A stretch of 64,000 bases of DNA from Spisula solida (lineage: Eukaryota > Mollusca > Bivalvia > Venerida > Mactridae), in the NCBI GenBank assembly GCA_947247005.1, contig OX365949.1, forward strand, positions 17,487,130-17,551,129, written 5' to 3'. This document shows positions 23,120 to 33,750 of the stretch, piece by piece. Position numbers and translations under genes: made by a program. Under the pieces are notes generated by a model. It ran no database searches. It had not been told where the DNA came from and saw nothing but the letters and a program-made list of their open reading frames with translations. The first letter of the stretch is position 1; the number at the start of each line of letters is the position of its first letter.

Positions 23120-26100
23120 GTGAGTATTAGTTGTTTTAATTCAGATCGAGTAATATTTCGCCGTCTATTTCGAGTATCGGATCCGATATTTGACGTTACA
23201 CATTTTGACCGTGACAGCGGTGAATCAAGGAAATGAAGCCGAAGATTTCAATTTATTCACCGGCACATTTGATCTAATTTATTTTCATGTTCAGCATTTA
23301 GTACAGTAAACGTTATGGACTTATACAAGTTATTACTAACGATCGTGTTTGTTTTCTAGATTTTCCTGTCACTCAGACTGTCAGCTCTAAATAATTTAGT
23401 GAATTTCATCATCACTGCCTGTGAATGTTCATTTGCGTTTGACTGAGACAGACGTAGCTCGTGGCAATTCGGTTTAATCCTGCCTAATAAATTGGCTAAT
23501 GACTCCGGCTTCGATAGAACATTGGAAGAGACAGAAAGTTTGTGTGAATTATACAAGGAATCCAGGCCCACTGCCCTCGCTCTTGGAAATCCGAATAAAT
23601 GGCTTGGTTCTTTAAAGTATCCAGTATTATTGCACTGATACACCTGAGACCACCACTTGCAGTTGATCTCTATTTGGATGGGAAACACTGAAAAGTGTTT
23701 CTGAAATTTCCAGTGCCCTGGCGGAGGTTCGAACCAGGGACCTCAGGATTGGTAGTTGAGAGCACTAACCACTCAGCCACTGGTCCATCTGATCAAGTCT
23801 GTTAATCGGTGTTGCCACACTTGTTTAAACTTGCCCCCTTGACTCATACATGTAAGTTGGGGGTATTTCAGTGTTAGGGTGTACAAGATTATGGTACTGT
23901 GTTATTCGAAAATTGTCCTGGAGATCTATGACAAAGAACCTGAACCATCCAGGCTAATGAAGGCAATTGAAGGGAGAGGTACGGTTGTCCCCAGGACCCT
24001 TAAGGGTGGTTACGCAGAATCCTGATACATTATGTGTTCATCTAGGGCTGACTTATTAAGTCAGTTGCTATGATGTGACTGTCAGGACGGTCCTCCATCA
24101 TGGGTGTCTTGTGGATTGCTTGTTGCTGCCAAGGACGGGTGTCTTGTTGATTGCTTGTTTCTGCCAAGGACGGGTGTCTTGTTGATTGCTTGTGGCTGCC
24201 AAGGACGGGTGTCTTGTGGATTGCTTGTTGCTGCCAAGGACGGGTGTCTTGTTGATTGCTTGTGGCTGCCAAGGACGGGTGTCTTGTTGATTGCTTGTTG
24301 CTGACAAGGACGGGTGTCTTGTTGATTGCTTGTTGCTGCCAAGGACGGGTGTCTTGTTGATTGCTTGTGGCTGCCATGTTTGTATATGTTGGCCTAACCA
24401 CTAACTTTATGGTCCATTAACAACCGTCAATGTTCAAAAAGAGCTTGGATCATCCAAGATTTTAATCTGTCAATTTCAGGGACTGCAGTGTCCATCTGTA
24501 CATATATTTAAAGGTATAAGGACTGGGGCTTAAAACAATGCATGAACTTCGAAATTGTGAAACGTAGTCTCTAAGTATCAGTGCAATATACCCAATACGG
24601 TAATGAACCAAGAAGTCTATTCGGAAAGGGCTAGATTACCTGTATCACACAATGATGAATCTTCCCCTGAAGCTGGAGGTCATTGGCCTATTAGGCAGGG
24701 ATAAAACGGTTTTTAAATGAATGGTCATGCATTACGATTGTCTCAGTTGAACGCAAAAAATGAGTTTATCCTGAATCATTATGACTATGAGCTATTTAAG
24801 TTGCATAAAATTATTAGATGTCACCAGTGACCTGAACACCTTCATAATGATGTATAGAGAAATCATTCCACAAACACCTGTCAATTATAATAATGATAAT
24901 TTATGAAAACTCATAACTTACAGAACTTGTATGTTTCTCTTACAGAAACCCCTGGGAACTGGTTGTCCGAGCTCAATGGAGAAAGTACCCAAACAAATTT
25001 AACCAGGCTGTAGAAGGCATTGATGTAGTGGATCGTTACGTTGATTCTAGTGGTGCTCTACAAAGTCACAGATTATTAAGTACAAGATGGGGAATTCCTA
25101 GTTGGGCAACCAAGGTATACAACTATATATCATTAATATATGTTATGTATATTTGTGACTCACTGTTAAGATTACAATATTTGTGTGAGTAGTGGTTATA
25201 GATGTGCTGTATTTGCAACCTGGGGATCTGGGTCACATCTGGAGATTCCTCTTCCATAAATATGTGATAATAATGTTGATTTTCCTCAACACGTTGAAGT
25301 TGCACGTTCATTCTTGAAGGGTAAATTAGTACTGGTTTGGATAAGTTCAGGAAAACTGGTTAGGTGAATCGATCACTGTATTGCAACCGAAAGTTCTTGA
25401 GAAACTGCATTGTACCCGAATAAACATTTGTTAATTTGTAACTATGGAGTAGTGGGTGGAATGTATACTTAAAATTGTTCTTGATTTATAAATAGCAATT
25501 AAAATTACGCTTATAATATATCATCAAGCATAATTTTAAGTGCCATTTAAAAATTTTACCCAAAAGGATCTACAATTGATTAAGTATATGAACCGTTGCA
25601 GGAAGATATTCGGTGTCAGCTGTTTTAAAACGCCACTGCTGTCTCAGCTTGAAAACTCAGAAGGAAGACCTTAAGTCTCTTAAGTTAAGAGACTATTAAG
25701 TGATACATACATATATCATAATTGCGTAATCATTTCTTGACTTAACTGTAAGTCACTGAGTCAGGGGACATCAGCAGTTAGCAGTTCCTACAGTATTTTG
25801 ATGTTTACAGAAATATTGTTTAAAATTTTAAATATGTAGGACTTGTTATAGATTTTAGGTGCCTCTGGCCATTGTTTTGCCAGTGAGTTATCTTTGGTTG
25901 TACCTAGACATCGGTACATGATCATCAAATCTCGTAATGTGAGTGTACTTTATGAAGTGTAACTAGCTTGCTGTTGTAGATGTTGACAAGGTTTTGTTTT
26001 TTACACAGCACCTAAAAATACTGATTTTAAATGTGAATTGTGTAGGATCACTTTCAGTACATTGACTTTTTAGCTCACCTGCCACAAAGTGGCAAGGTGA

Positions 26101-29100
26101 GCTTTTGTGATTGTTTTTTGTCCGTAGTCCGTCTGTCAGTCCGTTAAACTTTTCACCGTTAACACTCTAGCACTTTCAATTTTGCTTTGATCTTCATCAA
26201 ACTTGGTCAGTAGTTGTACCTCAATGAAATCTTGGTCAAGTTTGATGTTGGGTCATGTGGGGTAAAAAACTAGGTCAATAGGTCAAATAATAGGAAAACC
26301 TTGTTAACACTCTGGAGGTCACATGTTTGCTTTGATCTTCACCAAACTTGGTCAGTAGTTGTATCTCAATAAAATCTAGGTCAAGTGTGAAGTTGGGTCA
26401 TATGGGGTCAATAACTAGGTCAAAAGGTCAAATAATGGGAAAACCTTGTTAACACTCTGATGGCCACATTTTTGCTTCAATCTTCATGAAGTTTGGTCAA
26501 AATGTTTATCTTGATGACCTTAAGGTCAAGTTTGGAGTTGGGTCATGTGGGGTCAAAAACTAGGTCAAAAGGTCAAATAATAGGAAAACCTTGTTAACAC
26601 TCTAGAGGCCACATTTTTGCTTCACTCTTCATGAAGTTGAGTCAAAATGTTTATCTTGATGACCTTTAGGTCAAGTTCGAAGTTGGGTCATGTGGGGTCA
26701 AAAACTAGGTCAATAGGTCAAATAATAGGAAAACCTTGTTAACACTCTGATGGCCACATTTTTGCTTCAATGGTCATGAAGTTTGGTCAAAATGTTCATC
26801 TTGATGACCTTAAGGTCAAGTTTGGAGTTGGGTCATGTGGGGTCCAAACTAGGTCAAAAGGTCAAAAAATAGGAAAACCTTGTTAACACTCTTAGAGGCC
26901 ACATTTTTGCTTCAATCTTCATGAAGTTTAGTCAAAATGTTTATCTTGATGACCTTTAGGTCAAGTTCGAAGTTGGGTCATGTGGGGTCAAAATCTAGGT
27001 CAATAGGCCAAATAGTAGAATAATCTTGTTAACACTCTAGAGGTCACATTTTTGCTTCAATCTTCATGAAGCTAGGTCAAAATGTTTATCTGGATGACCT
27101 TTAGGTCAAGTTCGAAGTTGGGTCATGTGGGGTCAAAAACTAGGTCAATAGGTCAAATAGTAGAAAAACCTTGTTAACATTCTAGAGGCCATATTTTTGC
27201 TTTAATCTTCATAAAGCTAGGTCAAAATGTTTATCTGGATGACCTTAAGGGCAAGTTTGAAGTTGGGTCATACTGGATCAAAAACTAGGTCACTATGACA
27301 AATAATAGAAAAATTTATAAAACACCATAGAGGCCACATTTCTGTTTTAATCTTCCTGAAATACATAGGCCATGTTTAGCAGGTGAGCACCACAGGATCT
27401 ATGATCCTCTTGTATAGTTTTTTAGTTTTTATTAGACCCAGTCTGATGCATGTATGCTCAAAAATGATCTTTTATTTATGCAAGCTTTTAAGACTACTGG
27501 GTACTGTTTTATCAAAGCAGTTACGGAAATCTTAAAGTTACACTCAAATTTAAATTCTTCATAATTCATTAATAAGTGCAAATTGGTGACAGATATGGTT
27601 TATAGGAGTTTATTAACTGAATCATTATAAGTATAACAGCTCCATTTACCACAGTTTATAATTGTAAAAAAATTATAAAGAATTTAAATTTGAACGTAAG
27701 TTTACAATTTCCTTAAGTGCTTTGATAAAACAGTACCCTGGACCCTGATGGTCCAGCCGACCAACATGACTGGCAATATCTGACTCCAAACCTTGGGTTT
27801 GTAAGATTTTCAGCCTTCTGTACTTCGAATGTTTACACATGTTTTAAACTTTCCAGAAATTACTGAAGGGGTATTTTATAACTTATAAGTGTTGGATAAA
27901 GTGTGCCTACATATTTAAAACAAAATCTTGTCAACTTCTCTGCTGAGTGATGAAATGTGTACACTTATTGCATGGTTGATTTGAGATGCATTATTGCATA
28001 TATATACATTTTACCCTTGTGTTAGTACATGACCATCCATTGATCTTTGATTGAATCATAACTCATCTGTCGAGAGTTTTGTTCAATATTGTTGTAATTG
28101 ATAGACTGAGACCAGTCTAATTGATCAACTGAGACCAGTCTATCATGTTTTTAATCTTTTCTGTTCCCGATCTTGCAAAATCCTGCTTGTGAAAGTCATT
28201 GTTTTGTCTATCTTATTCAATATTCATTATTCGTATTCATTCTTTAGTTTGACATTTTCGTTATGTTTTTTTACGAACAGCTTATAGGCTCTGAAGGACT
28301 TGGGCATGCCAGTGAACATTCCACAGTAGACCCAAAGAATAAAACAATGGAAATGAAGACACGGAATGTATGTTGTGCTGTGTATTTAGTTTGCTTATAA
28401 TTTTCCATCATAAATGTTGTGTTAGAAATCTTAGATTTAGAACTGTAAAATATGCTTTGATTGGTCACTGCATGTAATATCATTTTATCACTGTTTTGGT
28501 TTATTGTAACATTTCTTTGTATTATGTTGACCACCAACTGATTAATCAAAAAATTATAATGCTCAGGATATATTTAATCATTTAAATAAGTTTTATGACT
28601 GCTTGGAAAAGCTTGTCTGATTGTCCGTATTAAATGACTTCTCAATTTCTGTTCAATATCTAGATCTACAATATGATCCTATCTTGTTTGTTTTAGTCAC
28701 AGTGTGTAAAGTATTAACAAAATAATTGTATATGTTATATATTATAGATGAATGTAGAATTGTAGCTAATGTTTCGATGTACATGAATTGTCACATTTGG
28801 TCTTGCATTTTAAAAAGTGTTATGTAAGTAACTTCTTTTAATCTAGAATTTTAATAAACTCTCGATGGTTTATGATGCGTAACATACTTACCATAGTATA
28901 TTTGTTGTTTAAAATTTATTTTGCGCAGTAGTTTTTCACGAGAATTTGTATACCTACATGCAATACATGTAACTGCATGTAAGAATGTGTATATAAGATA
29001 TTTCTGTCTGTATTCAAAGTCATGAAGCGTGAATTTTATATACTATTGAAGGCTTATACCTGGAGGTATCAAGTTAATCAATAAGCTGGTTCAATGTTAT

Positions 29101-32100
29101 ATAAACCACATAACAGGTTGTTTATGAAATGAAATGATATAGAATCTACTTACATCGTACGTCAGGTGTAAGAGTGTAAGGTTACTGGTATATACATACA
29201 GTGCAACCTCTCTAGAGCAACACTTTTTGGGAAATAAAAAAAGATTGGTTGTTACACAGAGGTTGTTCAAGTTGCTTTGGAGAGGTAAAATATATAGTAT
29301 CAGGGCTCACACTGGCCATTTTAAAATAATAGCCATTTATTTTTGCCCAACAAAAATTATAGCCAAAATTGACGCGAACTTATAATATATGCATGGCGAC
29401 TCGAACTTAATGCATGGTACATAAGGCTTTTTATGAATCATAGACAGGGCCATAGCTTGATCAAAATGAATATGTGTGGCAACTTATGCTAGGAAGTTTG
29501 GCACATACTCCACTGGCAAAATTTTTAATTTGATAGGGCTTCAGGTGCTATGCATCTGCTCTTTAAAATACACCATGTGCAATTTATAATAATATTACCT
29601 TGCACTTAATTTGTTTACTTTGCTTTATTACTATGATAAGTACACTGTCCATTTACATGACACAGACAGCCAAGGAAATTGATGCCATTACAAAAGGGAC
29701 AGTCAAACAGCTTGGTCAATCAAATTGTCATTTCTTGATAATCATTATCTTCTAAAAGCTAGCCAATATATAGCAGCAAGATATCCATATAAAGCAGCTG
29801 CAGTGATTTTATAAATATAAGAAAAAGATATGAATTGATTGTTAAAATATGTAGTGATTAAACCTTTCTTTTGACCAAGACTTATAGCTCAGGCAACAAG
29901 CTGAAGCCTCATGAATGCTTGAATGCAAGCTTTCAACCTTTTAAAATGGATAATTTTATTTAAAGTTTTTTAAAAAATAATCACTTGTATTTTACAAATT
30001 ACGAATATCCGAATTTTGCATGTCCGAATACTAGTCAACTTACGTTTTTCAAACAGCTCGTAAAAATAAGTTTTATTGAATAGTATGTTCATTTTTTAGT
30101 CAAAGCTGCCATTAGTCGATAGATTATAAATCAAATCACCTATTATTAACTATAATTAACCCTAAATTGCAATTAATCTTGTCTGCATCCCACGTCCCGG
30201 ATTCGTCAGTTTTTTTAGACATGTTCGTCAGTACTTTAGACCTGTTCCACGAACGTTGTTGACAGTTGATTACACCAATTAAATGGGGATTAAAAGATGT
30301 TATCACAACAATTTATCAGTAATTAGACCTCCTGGGGCTAATGGTAATTAACAATGAAGATTATATGGGTCCAGTTTGAAGTGTGAACTTGAAAATTTGT
30401 GACTCTCGATACGTAGCTGATAGATAAAATAAGAAGTTATGCAAATATTTTTTTTGCAGTTTGATAAAATTATCGCCATTTTTCATCGCCAAATTGAAAT
30501 AATAATCGCCACTTTGATAAAATTATCGCAAATGGCGATAATGTCGATTGACAGCGTGAGCCCTGAGTATCAATAAAATGGTTACATCTAACAAAATGAT
30601 AATTGTTTGCTCAAAGGAGGGCCCCTCTAGAGAGGTTGCACTGCTAATTTGTTGCTCAAAGGAGGGCCCCTCTGGAGAGGTTGCACTGCTGATTTGTTGC
30701 TCAAAGGAGGGCCCCTCTGGAGAGGTTGCACTGCTCATTTGTTGCTCAAAGGAGGGCTCCTCTGGAGAGGTTGCACTGCTGTACCTCATTCTGTTGTCTT
30801 CATCACTCAAAGCTTGTTGATGTTTATGGTTAATTTATTTACTTTTTCAGATCACATTTTGCAACATGATAACAATAGATGAAAAAATGGTGTATTCTCC
30901 ACATCCTACAGAAAAAAATAAGTAAGTTGTAAAATAAATTTTATGCATGCAGGGCTCGACACTAACACTGGTCAGCTGGTCCGACCAGTGAAAATCCAGG
31001 ACAAGTGAAAATTCCGGAGGACCAGTTACTGTCCTATTTACAAATTGGGCACTTTTGCCCTGTAGGACCAGAGGCCAAAATAGTTAGTGTCTAGGCCTGG
31101 CATGGATAAAAGTTGAACTTGCTTCACATTCGACCTTAAATGAACCTTTAATCGACCTTTAATAGACACCACCTCCCGCAGCCCCCCCCCCCACTCGCCG
31201 TCTTAGTGGTTCGGTAGTGCCCTACTTGAACTAGGACCCTTCCCTATAAAAACTAGCTGGAGCTCACAGTAATAAAAAAGGTACAAGCATCACAAGTCAA
31301 GTGTGTGCTTGTTATAACTTTTCATGCGTGTAGGGTATATCCCATCTGCATTCTGGTGTGCCTCTGTAGCTCAATGGTTAGTGTGTCTTGTCGTCTAATC
31401 TGATGACCCGGTTCAAATACGGTTGGAGGCACTGATATGCCTGCCATATATCGGCAGAAAGCTGACTGGCAAATATAGGCCATGCTCGAGTATTTGGAGA
31501 AAAAACGTGCAGGTGATAGATATTTGTAAAGTTTCTGCATTGAAATTATGTATTAACGTGTTAAGATCCATCTACAGGTGTGGAAACATAGTAGGTGCAA
31601 CACAAGGTGTCGTTAAATGTTAGGATGATGTCAATATCTCCATACTATACAAACTACTCAACTAGGCTACTGGCACAGTGCATTTATATCTATATAAAGT
31701 CTATTGAAATTATATAATATACCTGGTAGTCTATTGAAATTGGATCTTTTTAATATGGGTCCTTTTAAATATTGCTTTTCAAATGGTTGTATCGATTTCT
31801 GGGGTGATGATTCTGATAAAGGTATAGAGTTTACAAATTTGAACTATAAGGTTAACACCTGATTCAAGTTATTGTCTGTACCTTTAGGATTTCTGCTTAA
31901 AAGTCATTTAAATGTACGCCATATTGCTTATATAAATGTTTACGAGATCAAATTAAGTATAACAATTATGGGCACACTGGCAATGAGAAAAATACTGAAA
32001 TTTACCTGTGTTTAGGGTGTATATTTAGTTAAATGTTCTATGTGTCAAAGTCAATAACTCTGGTGATTGAAGTCACCTTGATGCAACATCAATCCAGATA

Positions 32101-33600
32101 TGGTGTCAAAACTTAGTAACTTCATCAAATATTTATTTGCATGTGTTCTTAAATTTTATTGCTAAACATTTGTCCGATGTCAGATTTTCAAAGGAAGGTT
32201 CTTTAAAGTCAGGGGATACTTTTCTTACAAATGTATATAAAAAGGCATCAAAGACCAGGGGTTTCACTAGCTTCTGATTCTGAAGGGTCATTTTGATACT
32301 TTTGACTAAATTTTACCATTTTATAGGCAAAATACCCATGATTTAAAGAGAAAATGACCTAAAACCAAAATCTTGTGGGTCAAAATGTGGCTTATGGAAA
32401 TTACAAGGGTCAAACCCCTACTCCCGAGTCAAATGGAACCCCTCAAGACCCTGGCTAATTTATATGTATGTATTTCACATTGTATTTTGTTTGTTTACAG
32501 AACATGTTTAAAACAAGAAGCTGTTATAAATGTACAGGGTGTACCTTTAGGAAGTTACCTAGAATCTTATGTATGTGATTCCATATCTAATAATGCTTCA
32601 AAGGTGAGTGGTTTATATTAATTTTCAACAACTGTGACACTTCATTAAATGTCATCAAATTCAGGGGTTGTACAAAGGCTGACCTGAACAAGTGATGGAA
32701 AATAGCTTTATTCCAGGAAAGCTATGACAAAACTCTTTTTGCCCATTTTGTTATGAAAAGACTGCTAGAATGAATTTCAATCAATTTTCCACCTAAAATA
32801 CCATTAGATAAAATTTAATGTCTGAAATGCTCGATAAACTGAAATGGTTTGAAATGGGGTTGTCCTTGTACACAACATAATCACAAAATTCAAAGCTTTA
32901 GCCAAAATATGCGATGCTGCTGCTAATATTATTATATGTATTAGGTAATTTTTGTACATTGATATTATTTTTAGTAGTTTAGTTTTAGCAAACACTGAAT
33001 TTGATCTTAAACTTAGGTTTGAAGATTTGCCTCTGAAGATTAAGACCAGCAGTGGTAAAATCAACTTGAAAGCAATGTAGGCATTTGATTACTGTTGTTA
33101 GTCCCCTACGGGTTTTTGACAGAAACATTGAAAATGGCTTAAAACCGGTAGGGGACTTCTGTATTGCTTGCAATTCTTAATTAATGTTTATACTGTACAT
33201 AACCTTGTTGTATTGTCTCTTATTTACCTACCTACCCAATGTAACAATATTCCTTATTGGGTTGGTAAATGTCAAACAAACAGGGTTCAAATACGACTTT
33301 TATAAATATTGAATGGATAGCTACTTTCCCCGGCATTCATAAAAGCCAAGTGGTATGACCGTTTGCAAGGCAGATAAGTAGTTAAAAGTATAAGAGATAA
33401 AACTATCTTTACTTAGGCCCTTTTGTTTTATACAGTACATAATAATTAACTCAGTTGTGTTGTCTCTCTTATTTCAGGGAAGACAAGCGATGGAACATGT
33501 GATGCACACAATTAAACAGGAAACATTGCAGTTACAAAAAGAAGCAAAACAAACCTTCGAGTCTATAAATTTGAATTTCGAGCGACGACCCTCCGTATGA
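23088..33600 (+). CDS. PRELID3B: PRELID3 / slowmo homologue (complete)
   Basis: Complete 194-residue PRELI-domain protein, the family length. PRELI proteins act in the mitochondrial intermembrane space with TRIAP1-type partners and carry acidic phospholipids between the two membranes; vertebrate PRELID3A/B are the close relatives (slowmo in fly). Six coding exons: 23088-23119, 24946-25114, 28281-28367, 30851-30921, 32501-32603, 33478-33600. All joins keep frame. The N-terminus MRIWSSEHIYE-NPWELV is diagnostic, followed by YPNKFN, DVVDRYVD, SHRLLSTRWGIPSW, EHSTVDPKNKTMEMK, ITIDEKMVYSPHP, GVPLGSYLES and a basic C-terminal helix. The start has ATCACAATGA context, with no upstream in-frame alternative needed. 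Introns of 0.9 to 3.2 kb are filled with repeats. Whether it matches PRELID3A or 3B cannot be decided; molluscs probably have one gene. Confidence 0.95.
23400..23790 (-). repeat. tRNA-derived SINE, full length, minus strand
   Basis: Read on the minus strand: A-box TGGCTGAGTGG (23769-23779), B-box GGTTCGAACCT (23725-23735), normal tRNA spacing, serine/leucine-type head. Then a body of about 330 bp with CACTTTTCAGTGTTTCCCA, ATCAGTGCAATA, TTTCTGTCTCTTCC and CTGTCTCAGTCAAACGCAAA. It shares this body with 11185, 24585 and 48780. It lies in PRELID3 intron 1; the 110-codon ORF across it is not a gene. Confidence 0.8.
24095..24380. repeat. 35-bp minisatellite, about 8 copies
   Basis: Unit GGGTGTCTTGTTGATTGCTT plus GTGGCTGCCAAGGAC, with TT/GG variation at two sites. 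Because 35 is not a multiple of three, each copy shifts frame, which is why similar ORFs appear in all frames. In PRELID3 intron 1. Confidence 0.92.
24585..24765 (+). repeat. SINE tail fragment
   Basis: Carries the body blocks ATCAGTGCAATATACC, GTATCACAC, GAAGCTGGAGGTCATTGGCC, TAGGCAGGGA and TGTCTCAGTTGAACGCAAA of the 23400 family, without a tRNA head. Confidence 0.65.
24946..25114 (+). CDS. PRELID3B: PRELID3 coding exon 2
   Basis: Acceptor TTTCTCTTACAG, donor CCAAG|GTATAC. Encodes NPWELVVRAQWRKYPNKF through LLSTRWGIPSWATK. Confidence 0.95.
25320..25385 (+). repeat. SINE fragment (CCAGTTTTCCTGGA family, opposite orientation)
   Basis: TTAGTACTGGTTTGGATAAG then CAGGAAAACTGGTTAGGTGA is the reverse complement of the family 3' block. 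Confidence 0.6.
26067..27421. mobile_element. 1.36-kb tandem-repeat element with hairpin ends (copy 1)
   Basis: Begins with the hairpin AGCTCACCTGCCAC-AAA-GTGGCAAGGTGAGCT and ends CAGGTGAGCACC, then a GGATC/GATCC dyad and CTCTTGT. Between lie eight or so degenerate tandem units of about 145 bp marked by AAAACCTTGTTAACACTCT and GTTGGGTCATGTGGGGTC. The architecture is shared with 41713-43453. It is non-coding, in PRELID3 intron 2. Hairpin end plus tandem core resembles the Pearl/HINE group of Helentron-derived elements known from bivalves; this assignment is inference. Confidence 0.7.
27497..27740. mobile_element. Palindromic MITE, GTACTGTTTTATCAAAGC ends, copy 1
   Basis: Ends GGGTACTGTTTTATCAAAGC and GCTTTGATAAAACAGTACCC are inverted repeats, and symmetry continues inward (TTTAAATTC / GAATTTAAATTT). 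Copies at 34212 and 49098; a related element at 39896. In PRELID3 intron 2. Confidence 0.8.
28281..28367 (+). CDS. PRELID3B: PRELID3 coding exon 3
   Basis: Acceptor TTTTTTACGAACAG, donor AAT|GTATGT. 29 codons, phase 0 both sides, with HSTVDPKNKTMEMKTRN. Confidence 0.94.
29199..30778. mobile_element. MITE with CAGTGCAACCTCTCTAGAG ends, split by a second element
   Basis: Left end CAGTGCAACCTCTCTAGAG at 29199 and right end CTCTAGAGAGGTTGCACTG at 30625-30643. The interior is cut by the 1265-bp insertion at 29301-30565. Without it the MITE would be roughly 180 bp. The right end is then repeated three more times to 30778. In PRELID3 intron 3. No clear target duplication. Confidence 0.75.
29301..30565. 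mobile_element. 1265-bp element, CAGGGCTCACACTG ends, inserted in a MITE
   Basis: Left end CAGGGCTCACACTG and right end CAGCGTGAGCCCTG are inverted repeats (one mismatch). AGTAT flanks both sides (29296-29300, 30566-30570). Near the ends are repeated (AA)TAGCCA / TCGCCA(TTT) motifs. It contains no recognisable transposase. Ends and 5-bp duplication resemble the shorter elements at 30950, 44149 and 60470. Confidence 0.8.
30609..30788. repeat. 45-bp tandem array of a transposon right end, 4 copies
   Basis: GCTCAAAGGAGGGCCCCTCT plus GGAGAGGTTGCACTGCT starts at 30609, 30654, 30699 and 30744, exactly 45 bp apart. The unit is the terminal part of the MITE that begins at 29199. Being 15 codons long, it gives spurious repetitive ORFs on both strands. 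Confidence 0.92.
30851..30921 (+). CDS. PRELID3B: PRELID3 coding exon 4
   Basis: Acceptor ACTTTTTCAG, donor AA|GTAAGT. Encodes ITFCNMITIDEKMVYSPHP. The right boundary lies 28 bp from a transposon copy (30950-31099), the left 62 bp from an amplified transposon end. Confidence 0.94.
30950..31099 (+). mobile_element. 150-bp element, CAGGGCTCGACACTAAC ends, copy 1
   Basis: Left end CAGGGCTCGACACTAAC, right end GTTAGTGTCTAGGCCTG, inverted repeats. GCATG flanks both sides (30945-30949 and 31100-31104). The interior is built of CTGGTCC / GGACCAG motifs. It starts 28 bp after the donor of PRELID3 exon 4. Confidence 0.82.
31360..31431 (+). repeat. tRNA-like SINE head
   Basis: A 72-bp tRNA-like fold: acceptor stem GCCTCTG / TTGGAGGC, A-box TAGCTCAATGG (31367-31377), B-box GGTTCAAATAC. 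The D stem is mispaired and the B-box ends AC, so I call it a tRNA-derived repeat rather than a functional tRNA gene. In PRELID3 intron 4. Confidence 0.55.
32256..32444. mobile_element. Non-autonomous element, CAGGGGTTTCA ends, copy 2
   Basis: Same family as 8702-8906 (shared GATACTTTTGACTAAAT, CCATTTTATAGGCAAAA and GGGTCAAAATG.GGCTT blocks). Ends CAGGGGTTTCA / TGGAACCCCTC; AAGAC flanks both sides. It ends 56 bp before PRELID3 exon 5. Confidence 0.75.
32501..32603 (+). CDS. PRELID3B: PRELID3 coding exon 5
   Basis: Acceptor TTTGTTTACAG, donor AAAG|GTGAGT. Encodes TCLKQEAVINVQGVPLGSYL through SISNNASK. Confidence 0.94.
33100..33184 (-). mobile_element. Minimal copy of AGTCCCCTACCGG element
   Basis: About 85 bp, keeping only the ends: AGTCCCCTACGGG and CCGGTAGGGGACTTCTGTAT then TGCTTGCAATTCTTAA. 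Longer relatives lie at 46240 and 50085; this one has lost the middle. Confidence 0.75.
33478..33600 (+). CDS. PRELID3B: PRELID3 coding exon 6 and stop
   Basis: Acceptor CTCTTATTTCAG. Encodes GRQAMEHVMHTIKQE and a basic C-terminus ending at TGA 33598-33600. Confidence 0.95.
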   Translation, partial: GRQAMEHVMHTIKQETLQLQKEAKQTFESINLNFERRPSV

Positions 33601-33750
33601 TGATAATGGAGCTTAGGAACCTAAAATATTCTAATCTCAGTGATTGTAAAATCATACAAGATCTGAACGTCTTCTGGGTACACACATAGATATAGGGACC
33701 CAATTGTCATTACCTCGTATCTTGAGTGACATTTTACTACATCTGTTATG

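Noticed and set aside
23356..23688. 110-codon minus ORF
   Set aside because: Lies within a tRNA-derived SINE body shared by three other copies.
24042..24401. 119-codon ORF rich in NKQSTRHP
   Set aside because: 35-bp minisatellite read in rotating frames.
30523..30882. Repetitive ORFs on both strands
   Set aside because: They translate the 45-bp transposon-end array.
31360..31431. Functional tRNA gene
   Set aside because: D stem mispaired and B-box degenerate; better explained as a SINE head.
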